The notes beneath the pieces are model-generated. The model made no database searches. It saw nothing but the letters and a program-made list of their open reading frames with translations, and was not told the origin of the DNA. Made by a program: the position numbers and the translations under genes. From Chlamydiia bacterium (GTDB lineage: Bacteria; Chlamydiota; Chlamydiia; Chlamydiales; JACKPQ01), in assembly GCA_030433395.1 (NCBI GenBank), contig JAUILX010000009.1, positions 1 to 17,509 of the forward strand: DNA of 17,509 bases. Reading direction: 5' to 3'. Below are positions 7,801-15,439 of the stretch, one piece after another; position 1 is the stretch's first letter, and every line of letters starts with the position of its first letter.

Positions 7801-8366
7801 ACATCCGTCACAATTAAATGACGCGATGTGGGGGAGACCTCAACAAGGGCTGCCGTTGAAAGCATAGGTTGAATTAGAGCTCCAAGCTGAGCTGGGTTGG
7901 CATTTTCAATCTTGAAAATACGCGTTACAATGGCAGGTACAGGCCCACCTCTAAAAGGGAGCTCTTCTGAAACGACAGTAGCAAGTTTGGCACCACCGGT
8001 TGTTTTTGTAATCACAAGATTTCCGTGCTGCTCCAAGACCTCAAAGCCATTTGCCCGTAGAACCTGAATGAGTACTGATACCACATAAGTGGAATTGGTT
8101 GGGTCATCAGATACAACAGATACATTAAAATCGAGCTCGTCGTCTTTATAGATGAAGTTGACATTTGCAATTTTAGAGACAAAACTGATGAATTCTGTGA
8201 TGGATACATCGCTGAAATTAATTGTGTATCCTTCATCCTCGGTTGGTTGATCGATAACAATCCGCCTGGTTGGCACAGATTGATCCTTATCAGCAGCCAG
8301 CCCAGCTGTCGAGGTGAAGCAAAAAAGGAGCAGGAAGATCCAGCTCTTTTGAATAAAGTTTTTCAT
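4803..8366 (-). CDS. gspD: Type II secretion secretin (GspD-like) with expanded N-domain array
   Basis: An outer-membrane secretin that would form the exit channel of a type II secretion pathway. Numbering from ATG 8366 (1187 residues): signal peptide MKNFIQKSWIFLLLFCF...AGLAA (1-25); an N0-like domain (about 46-121); two N1/N2-like segments (about 149-275); seven tandem repeats of about 72 residues (287-870); and the secretin domain (872-1149). The secretin domain begins RQIFIEVLVIETEIG and carries the IPCLGSLPVVGAAF signature followed by VMIFLKPIIV. Typical GspD proteins have 600-760 residues and three or four N domains, so this one is greatly enlarged. The start is uncertain. ATG 8414, GTG 8411 and TTG 8429 are in frame upstream, and none has a strong ribosome-binding site; 8366 is preferred because it begins a normal signal peptide. 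No other type II genes are nearby. Confidence 0.85.
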   Translation of the reverse strand: MKNFIQKSWIFLLLFCFTSTAGLAADKDQSVPTRRIVIDQPTEDEGYTINFSDVSITEFISFVSKIANVNFIYKDDELDFNVSVVSDDPTNSTYVVSVLIQVLRANGFEVLEQHGNLVITKTTGGAKLATVVSEELPFRGGPVPAIVTRIFKIENANPAQLGALIQPMLSTAALVEVSPTSRHLIVTDVTGNVDKIADVMLTLDAPQSAFDIDAYKVLESNPDELVAYAQRIITPVAEGNPVIMVPQAHSNTIFVVSTPYLVERTMAILADLDNPTDINGKQLSSDFLMYHPKYRSGEELLTSMQDLAKSLESSQLYDPSFLRAVESGKWVPSTNSLVFTGNPESLQRIQAMLEVMDSSTAVAAGRDVLFVYKIQKVAHEQIEQGLENFASKLDSTDPTTRAIKQTIDTMRYLPESNSLVFKGPPAAIEKIKEMLTMLDGEGSRLISQKTYSVYKCQNIQGNVLIDDLEGVAKNLKLSGVNNAAVIEAINSIEWIKSTNSLLITGTQATIEQVVALCEKFDVPRGTTAASEFYMYKPVHKSAQDIRDALLNISEDLEKSGLANPNLINTITTMRYVESTQSLLFTGTPDSISEIKLLLQTIDNGVGVAGVQTIGDVTFLIYKIKNASGPQLLASLKALTGDLQKANADPELIKTLSRARYIQETNSIMFTGPPEALQKADRLAERFDIPSLGGGVAERPSPDTFKIYKPRCLAGEELIHVMDDFEQNLIDSGVTRPSLFDTINNLKYIEKTNSLLVSGEADAVGEVMDLLQRFDVPGALSLSEVPPLEPFDDVSFLIYKLHYHQGTLIVESLKQIAAELQTSASSQGGANAKLIDAINSIQWLQVTNSLIGTGEPSTLAKLKELIQNIDIPLRQIFIEVLVIETEIGDQLDFGLTWASQGKITDRIGYATGSFPQNASIDNAANGGLASTFGDSIRAISSTRTPTGSDVPFASGFDMGIIGDLIFHKGRTFAALGALINALKGDLDTTIVLNQKIITQDARNSTIFVGDNIPFTGSTVQTVGNSSQQTTANLEYRDIGFNLSITPNIGDNNLITLEIDTEISETVGETPDTSTLQGITTSKTTTTTRVHIPDKAFLVLSGQVRNQTARAKTSIPCLGSLPVVGAAFSRVNNLKDNKSVMIFLKPIIVDDLDTYKMITERQEDICLQEGVADDVEAGFELVKTPEDEE
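5757..7508 (-). repeat. Seven tandem ~72-residue secretin N-type repeats
   Basis: Each unit starts with a (F/Y)-x-(V/I/M)-Y-(K/H) strand (FLMYHP, LFVYKI, YSVYKC, FYMYKP, FLIYKI, FKIYKP, FLIYKL). Each also contains a W/Y-(V/I/L)-x-x-T/S-(N/Q)-S-(L/I) core (WVPSTNSLVF, YLPESNSLVF, WIKSTNSLLI, YVESTQSLLF, YIQETNSIMF, YIEKTNSLLV, WLQVTNSLIG). Units end in a helix of the LLxxxD type. Protein conservation is clear, but DNA identity between units is not obvious by eye, implying old duplications. Confidence 0.85.
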
Positions 8367-8515
8367 TGCCAGCAAGTGCGCCCATTTGCGATACGAAGCC
8401 TCATTAAACACCATTGGACTTTTTTGCAAAAGCCTTCAATTCATTTAACCTCAACTAAATCAAACACCTACACCTTTTGAATACGATATAGTGAAATATT
8501 TAATATAAACAATTA

Positions 8516-8544
8516 ATTATAAATTATTTACATATAATTGACAT
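8516..8544 (-). promoter_or_regulatory. Predicted sigma70-type promoter for the secretin gene
   Basis: Minus strand: -35 ATGTCA (8544-8539), 17-bp spacer, perfect -10 TATAAT (8521-8516). This would give a leader of about 140 nt before ATG 8366. The -35 overlaps the opposing plus-strand -35. Confidence 0.5.
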
Positions 8545-8566
8545 AAAGAAGTTATATTGTTAATAT
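8538..8566 (+). promoter_or_regulatory. Predicted sigma70-type promoter for the small membrane-protein operon
   Basis: Perfect -35 TTGACA (8538-8543), 17-bp spacer, -10 TAATAT (8561-8566), giving a leader of about 100 nt. The downstream gene has a good ribosome-binding site, AGAGGA (8658-8663), 7 nt before ATG 8671. Confidence 0.55.
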
Positions 8567-8670
8567 TAGTTAAAAATTAAAGCAAAAATATACAGCTATT
8601 AAATATTGAAATCTAAATTATTATTTATAAGTAGGTTGGAGATATTGAAAAGCGAAAAGAGGAAAAAATA

Positions 8671-9156
8671 ATGGGAATTCAACGCCTGGTTTTATCGCAA
8701 GTTACAAATATTGTTTTTGGCGTTAGCGACCAGAACAAAATGATTGAAAAAATAGGTCGTATTGGAACGTATACGTTCGCGTTTTTATCAATAACAAGCA
8801 CTTTAGTTTACGCGGCAGGACTAGCAGCAGGCATAGGAGCTGTTGTTACTAATTTTGGTTTAACATTTGTCTTTCTTTCCATTTGGTTGATAAGTCACAA
8901 CTTATCGGGCCCATCTTCAGGAATGGGAGGATCAAATCTGAGCAACTTGCTCTCGACTGTTAAGGATTTATTTAACGACAGCGAGAAAAGATCTAATAGC
9001 TCTGATTTAGAAAAGGTTTGGAAGGATGTAGCTGTGGAAAGTGTCCAAGAAGGCGAAGTCTCAGATTCTGTTTTAGAGAAGGTTTGGAAAGATGGGGAAA
9101 ATCAAGCGATGGAAAAGGCCTGGCAAGAAAGACCTTTCATTCGTGCAAAATTATAA
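8671..9156 (+). CDS. Small bilobed membrane protein, Inc-like, with C-terminal LEKVWKD repeats
   Basis: A 161-residue protein of no recognised family. Two hydrophobic segments (about 33-59 and 62-75) are separated by a very short turn. This is the bilobed pattern characteristic of chlamydial inclusion-membrane proteins, which are type III secreted. There is no Sec signal peptide. The C-terminal hydrophilic part holds a short repeated motif: LEKVWKD (113-119), LEKVWKD (135-141) and MEKAWQE (147-153), spaced in acidic, helical sequence, which could be a binding motif. The start is supported by AGAGGA 7 nt upstream and by a promoter at 8538. It is followed after 27 bp by the next gene, with its own ribosome-binding site, so the two form an operon. 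Inc/effector assignment is inference from topology and the likely host lineage. Confidence 0.75.
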   Translation: MGIQRLVLSQVTNIVFGVSDQNKMIEKIGRIGTYTFAFLSITSTLVYAAGLAAGIGAVVTNFGLTFVFLSIWLISHNLSGPSSGMGGSNLSNLLSTVKDLFNDSEKRSNSSDLEKVWKDVAVESVQEGEVSDSVLEKVWKDGENQAMEKAWQERPFIRAKL

Positions 9157-9183
9157 AATTATCAGGAACAGGAAGAAAATATT

Positions 9184-9729
9184 ATGAATGGAATTGGATA
9201 TAGGGCATACGAGATAGCTAGAAATAGTGGAAGTTACTTAGCCAACAAGGTTGCTCAATTGTCGAGAAGTGTGGGGTCAGATGCTTATAGGTCATTAAGT
9301 TTAGAAACTCGCACAGATGTTGTGGAAATATCGATTACAGCTATTGCTTCAGGTGCTTTTTACTTTCTACAAGAAAGTGCAGCTGCTTATGTAGCAGCAA
9401 ATGGTTGGGGGATTTGTGCAGCAAAACAGAGTTTAAAGGTGGGGAGCACTGTTGGGATGCAAGCGGCTCTTGTCAGCTTAGTTGCATGCAGCATTATTAA
9501 GTTGGCTGTCATTCCAAGTTTCGTTTCAAACCAAGCGGTTGCAGAAGTGCCAACAGATGTTGCTGTCGAAAAAAATCGGTTGTTAAAACGAGCAGTGAGA
9601 TTGGTCACATATTTTGCTGCGACACACATTGTAGTTAACGCTTTTAGGACTCTTTCGACACGACCATCAGCTATAATTCGTAAGCAAACTATACAAACAC
9701 AGGCTATAACTAAAGCTCTAGCTGCGTAG
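9184..9729 (+). CDS. Small membrane protein, second gene of the Inc-like operon
   Basis: A 181-residue protein of unrecognised family. Hydrophobic segments are at about 46-62 (VVEISITAIASGAFYFL), 95-111 (ALVSLVACSIIKLAVIP) and weakly at 139-152. Between them lie Ala/Val-rich amphipathic stretches, and the tail (about 155-181) is basic and Thr/Ala rich. There is no cleavable signal peptide. A ribosome-binding site AGGAAG sits 8 nt before ATG 9184. It lies 27 bp after the preceding gene and ends just before a strong terminator (9752-9784), so it is the last gene of a two-gene transcript. The shared layout with its neighbour suggests the two membrane proteins act together, possibly as secreted inclusion-membrane proteins. 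That role is inferred, not shown. Confidence 0.75.
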   Translation: MNGIGYRAYEIARNSGSYLANKVAQLSRSVGSDAYRSLSLETRTDVVEISITAIASGAFYFLQESAAAYVAANGWGICAAKQSLKVGSTVGMQAALVSLVACSIIKLAVIPSFVSNQAVAEVPTDVAVEKNRLLKRAVRLVTYFAATHIVVNAFRTLSTRPSAIIRKQTIQTQAITKALAA

Positions 9730-9751
9730 TTATTCAATCCAAATTTCTAAA

Positions 9752-9784
9752 AGAAGGAGTGATTTGCTCCTTCTATTTTTCTTT
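9752..9784. terminator. Strong rho-independent terminator, probably bidirectional
   Basis: AGAAGGAG-tgatttg-CTCCTTCT (8-bp perfect stem, 9752-9774) is followed on the plus strand by ATTTTTCTTTT. On the minus strand the same stem is followed by TTTT, and it overlaps the stop codon of the convergent 166-residue gene, so it can serve both transcripts. Confidence 0.85.
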
Positions 9785-10273
9785 TGCCACGAGTTGACAA
9801 GCTTCTTCAAACGTCTCTTCATGAAGATGATTTAATGGCTCTGCTTCACGATTTGTGTTGGCAATACTATAATAGACCTTACCTTTGTGGCATGAAATAT
9901 TTGCAATATGAGGTGGCTTGATAAAGTTGTTATTCTCTGTGAAACCAATGGTTAGTTGAATATTTTCAATCGAAAAAGGGTAAGTGTTTAGGTAAGGACG
10001 TAATTTCTTGTTTTTATTTACACACTGCATAAGATCTAGTGCTGTCTGCACAAAGATTTGCCTTGCACGACTTAACTCCACGCGCTCTGAAGATTCTAAT
10101 GATTGTTTCAAGGTTTTGATATTTTGCATTAACCTGCCCCCCTGACTAGATACAACGAGACCGTTTGTATCAAATGCAGTTGCAGCATTGACGTTGAGTG
10201 CTTTCGAGGCTTCTGATAGAAATTGATCTGGGGCAATAACGGTAGTGAGTATATAAATCGCAAATATTAGCAT
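9773..10273 (-). CDS. Exported protein coupled to the Rhs gene (candidate immunity or partner protein)
   Basis: A 166-residue protein starting with a signal-like hydrophobic segment (MLIFAIYILTTVIA, 1-14), so it probably acts in the periplasm or outside the cell. No named family is certain. The GLVVSSQGGRLMQNI segment (38-52), the SRARQIFVQTALDLMQ helix (68-83) and LRPYLNTYPFSIENIQLTIGF (91-111) look like conserved blocks, and I have a weak impression of similar proteins in intracellular bacteria. Its ATG overlaps the Rhs stop codon by one base (TAATG), a classic coupling arrangement. Genes directly after an Rhs tip usually encode the matching immunity protein. The hydrophobic start would fit an immunity or chaperone protein acting outside the cytoplasm, but a co-secreted effector is also possible. 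It ends in the bidirectional terminator at 9752. Confidence 0.75.
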   Translation of the reverse strand: MLIFAIYILTTVIAPDQFLSEASKALNVNAATAFDTNGLVVSSQGGRLMQNIKTLKQSLESSERVELSRARQIFVQTALDLMQCVNKNKKLRPYLNTYPFSIENIQLTIGFTENNNFIKPPHIANISCHKGKVYYSIANTNREAEPLNHLHEETFEEACQLVAKEK

Positions 10274-13200
10274 TAGCGGTCTCCAAGATTGGTTTGAGTT
10301 TGTGCGGCTACCCTAATATTATAATCATTGCAATTTTGATTAAATGGAATTTTGTACCCGTCACCCAAAAAGCGGTGGCCATCAGACACTGGAGTATACT
10401 TAATGTTATACTCTGTGTTGATATCTGAGTACTTGAATAAATTTGAATCCATGTTTAGAAATGAAGGGAGGTTGTCTAAATTACAGCATAAATTCTGCAT
10501 TTGATGAATTGACGGTATGGCTACAAAGTCTTTGGGATCTACATGGTTTGTTACAGCCCCAGCTAAAGATGGATGTATAGGCCAGGGAGCTCCATACGTG
10601 TCTACTGAAAGCATAGCGCGAATGGATTGAGGCATATGTTTTAATTCTCTTTCCAATATAACAGCGCCTTTGCTGTGAGCAGAAATATTAATAACCCCGC
10701 TTCCTTCTACTCCTCCAAGGTCGTCTACCAATTGCATAATCGTATCACGTAGCATGTTTCCTGACCTACTTTTAAAGCCCATACCACTCCAAAGGGCTTT
10801 GCATATCTCGATAGGAATAGAAGTATGGGGCTGGTAGATTGTATAGAGTCTAGTACTACTCAACTTTTCTGATATAAGTTGGCCACGCTCTCTAATTTCA
10901 TCAATTGTATTGTTCATGCCATTGATATGGATATGACGCTCATTGGGATGTGCATCATAGTCTCCGTGAATAAGTAGCTGTGGTTTAGGTTTAGTTAGTT
11001 GAGGTTTAAAACTCATCTCGCCGTAGAGGTCGTAGGTAGTTAGGGGGTTGCCCAGGACGTATTGATAGAGATTGGGGCCTTCGGAGTAGCCTTTGGGATC
11101 GGGGGTGAGAAAGCGACCTGAGATGGGGTCGTAGTGGCGGCGGCCAAAAAAGGTGAGGCCGGTGGGATCAAGGCGCTTGGATTTGTAGCGCCAGGGATTG
11201 CGGTCTGTAAAGAATAAGTTAGAGTACCAGGTGGTAGATGACTGGTCGATGCCAAAGGCGTCGTATTCATAGGTGGTGTAGTGCTGACCACTGGAGTTGA
11301 GGAGGCAGGTGATGTTGCCAAAAAGGTCGTGGAGGGGAATATAGGGGGTGTTATCAATGAGGATGAGGACGGTGGCGCCAATTTCTGCACCGTGGCCTTG
11401 TCCGAGAATGCGTTGCTCTCCAGCTGTGGATCCGATTTCGTTTCGATCGTCATAAAAGTAGTCGGTGGTGGTACCATTTTGTGTGGAAGAGAGGCGGCGG
11501 TTGAGGTAGTCGTAGGTGTAGGTGATTGTTTGGGTAGGGCTGGCGTATGCAATGAGGCGGTCAAGGGCGTCATAGGTCAGGGAGGCTTCTTTATGGGAAA
11601 GGGGACAGCCGGCTGGGTTGTGGGGTATGTCGATGGGTTGGTTGAGCTCGTTGATGAGCTCGGGTGTCTCGTTTTGCTGGATGCGGTTGTGGTGAGAGTC
11701 GTAGGTGTATTGGTTGCTGTTTTCGGAGGTCAGGTGATTGTAGGCATCGTAGGTGTAGGTACTTTTTGAGTCGTGTAGGACGTTGCCGCACGGGTCAAAG
11801 GCAAAGATGGTATGCGTATAGCTGGGATGATTGGTGCTGGTGCGGCGGCAGAGGGAATCGTAGCTGTAGTTCGAGTGTCCATCGGATAGAATATTACCGG
11901 CCAGGTCATAGCTGTAGGTGTGGCTTGCAACGGTGTGGAGTAGGGGACCAGTATAGGTGTAATTAGTAGATTGAAATGCGGTGCGGCGACCTTGGTTGTC
12001 ATAGGTGCTTTTGAAGGTGTGGCCTGTGGCAAGTGTTTCTGTCAGTAGGTGGCCCATGGGATCCCATGTACGCTTTGATGTGGTTTTTTGGATGGCATCG
12101 CTTACTTGTGTGATTTGACTTAAGCGGTTGTAGCTGTATTGGTAGTCGATGGTGGAATCGGAGGAGTGCAGGCGAGATAATCGGTCTAGATCATCGTATG
12201 AGTAGATGAGTTTGATGCCGTCTGGTTTGGTGAGTTGGTGAATTTGCCCGGTTGGTGTGTAGGTGGTCAATGTTTTGCGCTCAAGGGGTGAGCCAACAGC
12301 TTCTGTGAGCTCGATGAGGCGCGAGCGCTCATCATAGGCGCGGTTCATGATAGTTTTGCGTTTGCTATTTGGTGAATAGATAGTGCTGATTTGTGAGAGG
12401 GGGTTGTTTAAAAGATCATAGGTGGTTTCTTCTAAGCCAATGGGATAACCTGCTGCGTCGAGCTTTTGGATCGAGATGCTGCGACCAAGCGCATCAAAGG
12501 TGGTCAAGGTTTGCCTTCCTAAAGGGTCAGTTGTTGTGGTTTCTAGGTGATCTGTTTCGTTGTAGGTGGTAATTGTTTTGTGTCCGAGCGCATCGGTATG
12601 AGAGATAAGTCTGCTAAAATGGTCGTAGTGATATGTTTCTGTGGAGGGGGTGTTGTGGGGATAGCGGGTGATGCTTGCTTTGTTGCCGTGAAGGTCATAG
12701 GTGCGGTCTTCGGCAAGAAGAGGTTTATTGTCTACGATCGTTTTAGTCGAGATGGGGCGGTTGAGGTTGTCAAATTCTGTAACGACGGTGTAATCGGGAT
12801 AGATGACTTGGTTGCAGCGGCCTAATGTATCGTAGCCGTAGCGGATGGTTTCTTGGTTTTTTGTTTCTGATGCTTTGCGTCCGGCGCAATCATAGGTATA
12901 GTAAGTCGAGTTTCCTTCAGCGTCGATGTGCTGTACGAGGTGAAAGGTGTCGTATTTGAAATGCTCCTCTTTTAAGAGTTTCCCGCGAATGCATTTCACT
13001 TGTGTGTGAGTGATGCGGTTTAAAATATCATAGGTGTGGTGTGTAGTTGTTCCATTGGGGAGTGTGTGTGAGGCAAGTTCCCCATCGATGGTGTAGGTGA
13101 ACGCTTCGCATGCTCCGTCTGGGTGAGTGATTTTTAGTGGTTTGCCGTAGGCGTTATAGGTTGTTTCTGTCTTATGATTCAATGGATCTATTATTTCTAT

Positions 13201-15411
13201 AGGGTTTTGTAGAAAATCATATGAGATGGTTGTTTGGGGATGGTTTCCTGATTGATCAGCTGGAAGTGTAGTCTGAGAGCAGTTGCCCCGCTCGTTGTAT
13301 TTATAGGTGGTTTTATTGGTAAAAATATCAGTTTCAGTGATTTTTTGATCTTTGAGATCGTAGGTATATGTTGTGGTGTATTGCTTATTTTGTATGGTTT
13401 TAGTTAGGCGGTTATGAGCGTCATAATGCATCAGATAGGAGTTTTGAGCAATGTCAGTGAATTTTGTTTTGTTGTTGTGACTATCGTATGAGCTAAATGT
13501 GGTGCGGTTTTCTCCATCAATGGTTTTATTAGGTCGTCCACGTTCATCATAGGTGATGTGGTTTGAGTAGCGGTAAGTATTTGAAGAGTCGTAGATTTTT
13601 TCTTCAGTGACTTGGCCATGCTTATTATAGATGATATCTGTGCGGCGTAAAAGTTGATCTAATCCATACTCTCGAATGCTTTTTGGCATTCCTATAAATG
13701 GACCATTTGTGTTGAGCAAGAGCTTTTTTGTATAGCGTGTGGTGCCAGTTGGGCCATCATCTGTGATCTCTTGAACGAGTAAGTTGTCTTCGTTGTACTG
13801 AAAAAACATGCGCATGAACAGAGTTTTATTTTCGTAAAAAAGCTTAGAAGTTATGAGGTCGGTATCGCCGTGGTAAGTGTATTTGATGAATAGGCCATTT
13901 GGCTTTTGCTCAGATTTGAGCAGGTTTTTCTCATTAAATGTGCGCTTTGTAATGGCTTTTTCGGTTTTGCTTTTTGAGGGATTTTCTATTGTGTCGGGGC
14001 TTAAGGGGTATGTGTTTGCTCCGGTTAAATTACCTTGAAAGATGTCTTGAATAACATTGCCTGCATTGTCATAAATATGGGTAAGAGCTTTATGCGGGAC
14101 ATTATTTTCATCACTCCAGTAGCGGCACTTAATGCGATGACCATTCCAAGCAAATCGCTGATAGCTGACGATTTTATTTTCTCCAGCATAGGTTTCTATG
14201 GCGGTAAGACGTTTGTCTGTTGATGATCTATAAATTGTGCGATTGCCAAGCCCATCAAAGACTTCAGTGTGCTCTTCTCCTTCAGTTATCTCGGTTGGAT
14301 AATAAATGAATGTGTGAGTTGTGCCCAGTTTCGACTTGAGTGAGCTAACTCGTTTAAGGCGCACATCTTTGTCGCCATCTAGCATGATGGTGCGATTACC
14401 TGGAATGTTATTTTCTTTTGGATTCCGGTAGTAATGGATGTAGCGGTTTCGGCTGTCAGGAAAGGTGATAGCACTTAATAGAGGATCTGTAAGGCGTTGA
14501 TTGCATTCATAGTTGAAGCCGACTTTAGGCAGATTCCATCCTTCAATATACCGAGCAAAAAAGATATCGGGCTTATTTAATTTTTCATAAAGGGGGTGGA
14601 AATAGTGTTTGAGACGGTTATGAGAAACGGTATAGGTTTGACCATCGCTTGTTGTGAGCTCAAAGTCGGGTTGTTTTTTAGGATCGGATAAATAACGGTA
14701 CTTGGCCCACGCAAATGTTTTGGACTCGTCTGCATTGGTGGTTTTGATCCCTCGCAGCTCGCTGTGGAATGTATACTTCGATTGAAAAATATTGGAGTGG
14801 TAATCAACGTGCCAGTCATAATGGATTTTATGTCCATTGGGTTTTTGCTCCCAATAAAGAAGAAATGCGTCCTCTTGTGGTGTTATTCGGCCGCGCCATC
14901 TGTAATAACGCACAGTTCCATCAGAACAGTAAAGGTGAAAAGCTTTTTCATCGCATTCTAACATGAGGTATTGATTTGCTAGGTCATGACGCGCGCTGAT
15001 AGTGCCGCGAGCACAGTTGGTTAAGGCTTTCTCTTTAGAGGATTCTGCTAAATTAAATCGAAATAGACGTTTGCGCCCGCCAATAGAATGAGCGCGCCAG
15101 TAATGGAGCTCTGTGCCGTTTGGCTCTTTGGCGTATATATGCCTATTGACTTGAGTTGCTGATAGATGAGAAAGCTGACTCCAACCTCCAGAGCGCTCTC
15201 TTCCTAAAGCGCTGACGTAGCTTAACGGGAGGTGAATGGGCTCAGCGCCTTGCACGGTGATGGTTGGGTATTGATAAACAAATGCGCCCGTAATAGCGCT
15301 GACGCACCCATCAACAAGAGTCTCTGGCATGGCTTCAGTTTCTGCTAAGTGCGAAATATCGCGCTCTGCAAACAGTGAAAAGGCGAGCACTGCAAATATC
15401 AGAATACGCAT
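10273..15411 (-). CDS. Exported Rhs-repeat protein with DUF687-like hydrolase tip
   Basis: A 1712-residue polymorphic Rhs/YD-repeat protein. It has a Sec signal peptide (MRILIFAVLAFSLFA, 1-15) and an N-terminal domain with VDGCVSAITG (33-42) and PIHLPLSY (58-65), a pattern I associate with chlamydial Rhs proteins. A long array of YD repeats follows (about 350-1400; for example TYTYDLKDQK, YSYDSLCRRT, YTYDYLNRRL), then the Rhs core, RYKSKRLDPTGLTFFGRRHY to DLYGEM (1408-1466), including GRFLTPDP. The variable tip (1467-1712) holds NGMNNT (1497-1502) and ISAHSKGA, with a candidate nucleophile Ser1580 in a lipase-like A-H-S-x-G elbow. This combination resembles chlamydial DUF687. The repeat array probably forms a shell enclosing the tip. 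No clear ribosome-binding site precedes ATG 15411. It lies 28 bp after an ATPase gene and overlaps the next gene by one base. Rhs call: certain. Tip: moderate. Confidence 0.92.
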   Translation of the reverse strand: MRILIFAVLAFSLFAERDISHLAETEAMPETLVDGCVSAITGAFVYQYPTITVQGAEPIHLPLSYVSALGRERSGGWSQLSHLSATQVNRHIYAKEPNGTELHYWRAHSIGGRKRLFRFNLAESSKEKALTNCARGTISARHDLANQYLMLECDEKAFHLYCSDGTVRYYRWRGRITPQEDAFLLYWEQKPNGHKIHYDWHVDYHSNIFQSKYTFHSELRGIKTTNADESKTFAWAKYRYLSDPKKQPDFELTTSDGQTYTVSHNRLKHYFHPLYEKLNKPDIFFARYIEGWNLPKVGFNYECNQRLTDPLLSAITFPDSRNRYIHYYRNPKENNIPGNRTIMLDGDKDVRLKRVSSLKSKLGTTHTFIYYPTEITEGEEHTEVFDGLGNRTIYRSSTDKRLTAIETYAGENKIVSYQRFAWNGHRIKCRYWSDENNVPHKALTHIYDNAGNVIQDIFQGNLTGANTYPLSPDTIENPSKSKTEKAITKRTFNEKNLLKSEQKPNGLFIKYTYHGDTDLITSKLFYENKTLFMRMFFQYNEDNLLVQEITDDGPTGTTRYTKKLLLNTNGPFIGMPKSIREYGLDQLLRRTDIIYNKHGQVTEEKIYDSSNTYRYSNHITYDERGRPNKTIDGENRTTFSSYDSHNNKTKFTDIAQNSYLMHYDAHNRLTKTIQNKQYTTTYTYDLKDQKITETDIFTNKTTYKYNERGNCSQTTLPADQSGNHPQTTISYDFLQNPIEIIDPLNHKTETTYNAYGKPLKITHPDGACEAFTYTIDGELASHTLPNGTTTHHTYDILNRITHTQVKCIRGKLLKEEHFKYDTFHLVQHIDAEGNSTYYTYDCAGRKASETKNQETIRYGYDTLGRCNQVIYPDYTVVTEFDNLNRPISTKTIVDNKPLLAEDRTYDLHGNKASITRYPHNTPSTETYHYDHFSRLISHTDALGHKTITTYNETDHLETTTTDPLGRQTLTTFDALGRSISIQKLDAAGYPIGLEETTYDLLNNPLSQISTIYSPNSKRKTIMNRAYDERSRLIELTEAVGSPLERKTLTTYTPTGQIHQLTKPDGIKLIYSYDDLDRLSRLHSSDSTIDYQYSYNRLSQITQVSDAIQKTTSKRTWDPMGHLLTETLATGHTFKSTYDNQGRRTAFQSTNYTYTGPLLHTVASHTYSYDLAGNILSDGHSNYSYDSLCRRTSTNHPSYTHTIFAFDPCGNVLHDSKSTYTYDAYNHLTSENSNQYTYDSHHNRIQQNETPELINELNQPIDIPHNPAGCPLSHKEASLTYDALDRLIAYASPTQTITYTYDYLNRRLSSTQNGTTTDYFYDDRNEIGSTAGEQRILGQGHGAEIGATVLILIDNTPYIPLHDLFGNITCLLNSSGQHYTTYEYDAFGIDQSSTTWYSNLFFTDRNPWRYKSKRLDPTGLTFFGRRHYDPISGRFLTPDPKGYSEGPNLYQYVLGNPLTTYDLYGEMSFKPQLTKPKPQLLIHGDYDAHPNERHIHINGMNNTIDEIRERGQLISEKLSSTRLYTIYQPHTSIPIEICKALWSGMGFKSRSGNMLRDTIMQLVDDLGGVEGSGVINISAHSKGAVILERELKHMPQSIRAMLSVDTYGAPWPIHPSLAGAVTNHVDPKDFVAIPSIHQMQNLCCNLDNLPSFLNMDSNLFKYSDINTEYNIKYTPVSDGHRFLGDGYKIPFNQNCNDYNIRVAAQTQTNLGDR

Positions 15412-15439
15412 GCTTGCAAGAGTAATTTAAGTTTTTAAT

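Larger units (their letters stand above)
8367..8670. other. AT-rich divergent control region
   Basis: 304 bp, very AT-rich, between the secretin gene (-) and the first small membrane-protein gene (+). It contains overlapping divergent promoters centred near 8541 (listed separately). On the minus strand it also contains GAGG-ttaa-ATG-AAT-TGA (8452 down to 8436). It encodes nothing else recognisable. Confidence 0.6.

Noticed and set aside
9387..9737. 116-codon minus-strand ORF opposite the second small membrane protein
   Set aside because: The plus-strand gene has a ribosome-binding site, operon context and terminator; the antisense frame has none.
11281..11769. 162-codon plus-strand ORF antisense to the Rhs core, with similar ones at 11040-12032
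   Set aside because: Low-complexity translations produced by the strong strand bias of the Rhs core; the Rhs frame is unquestionable.
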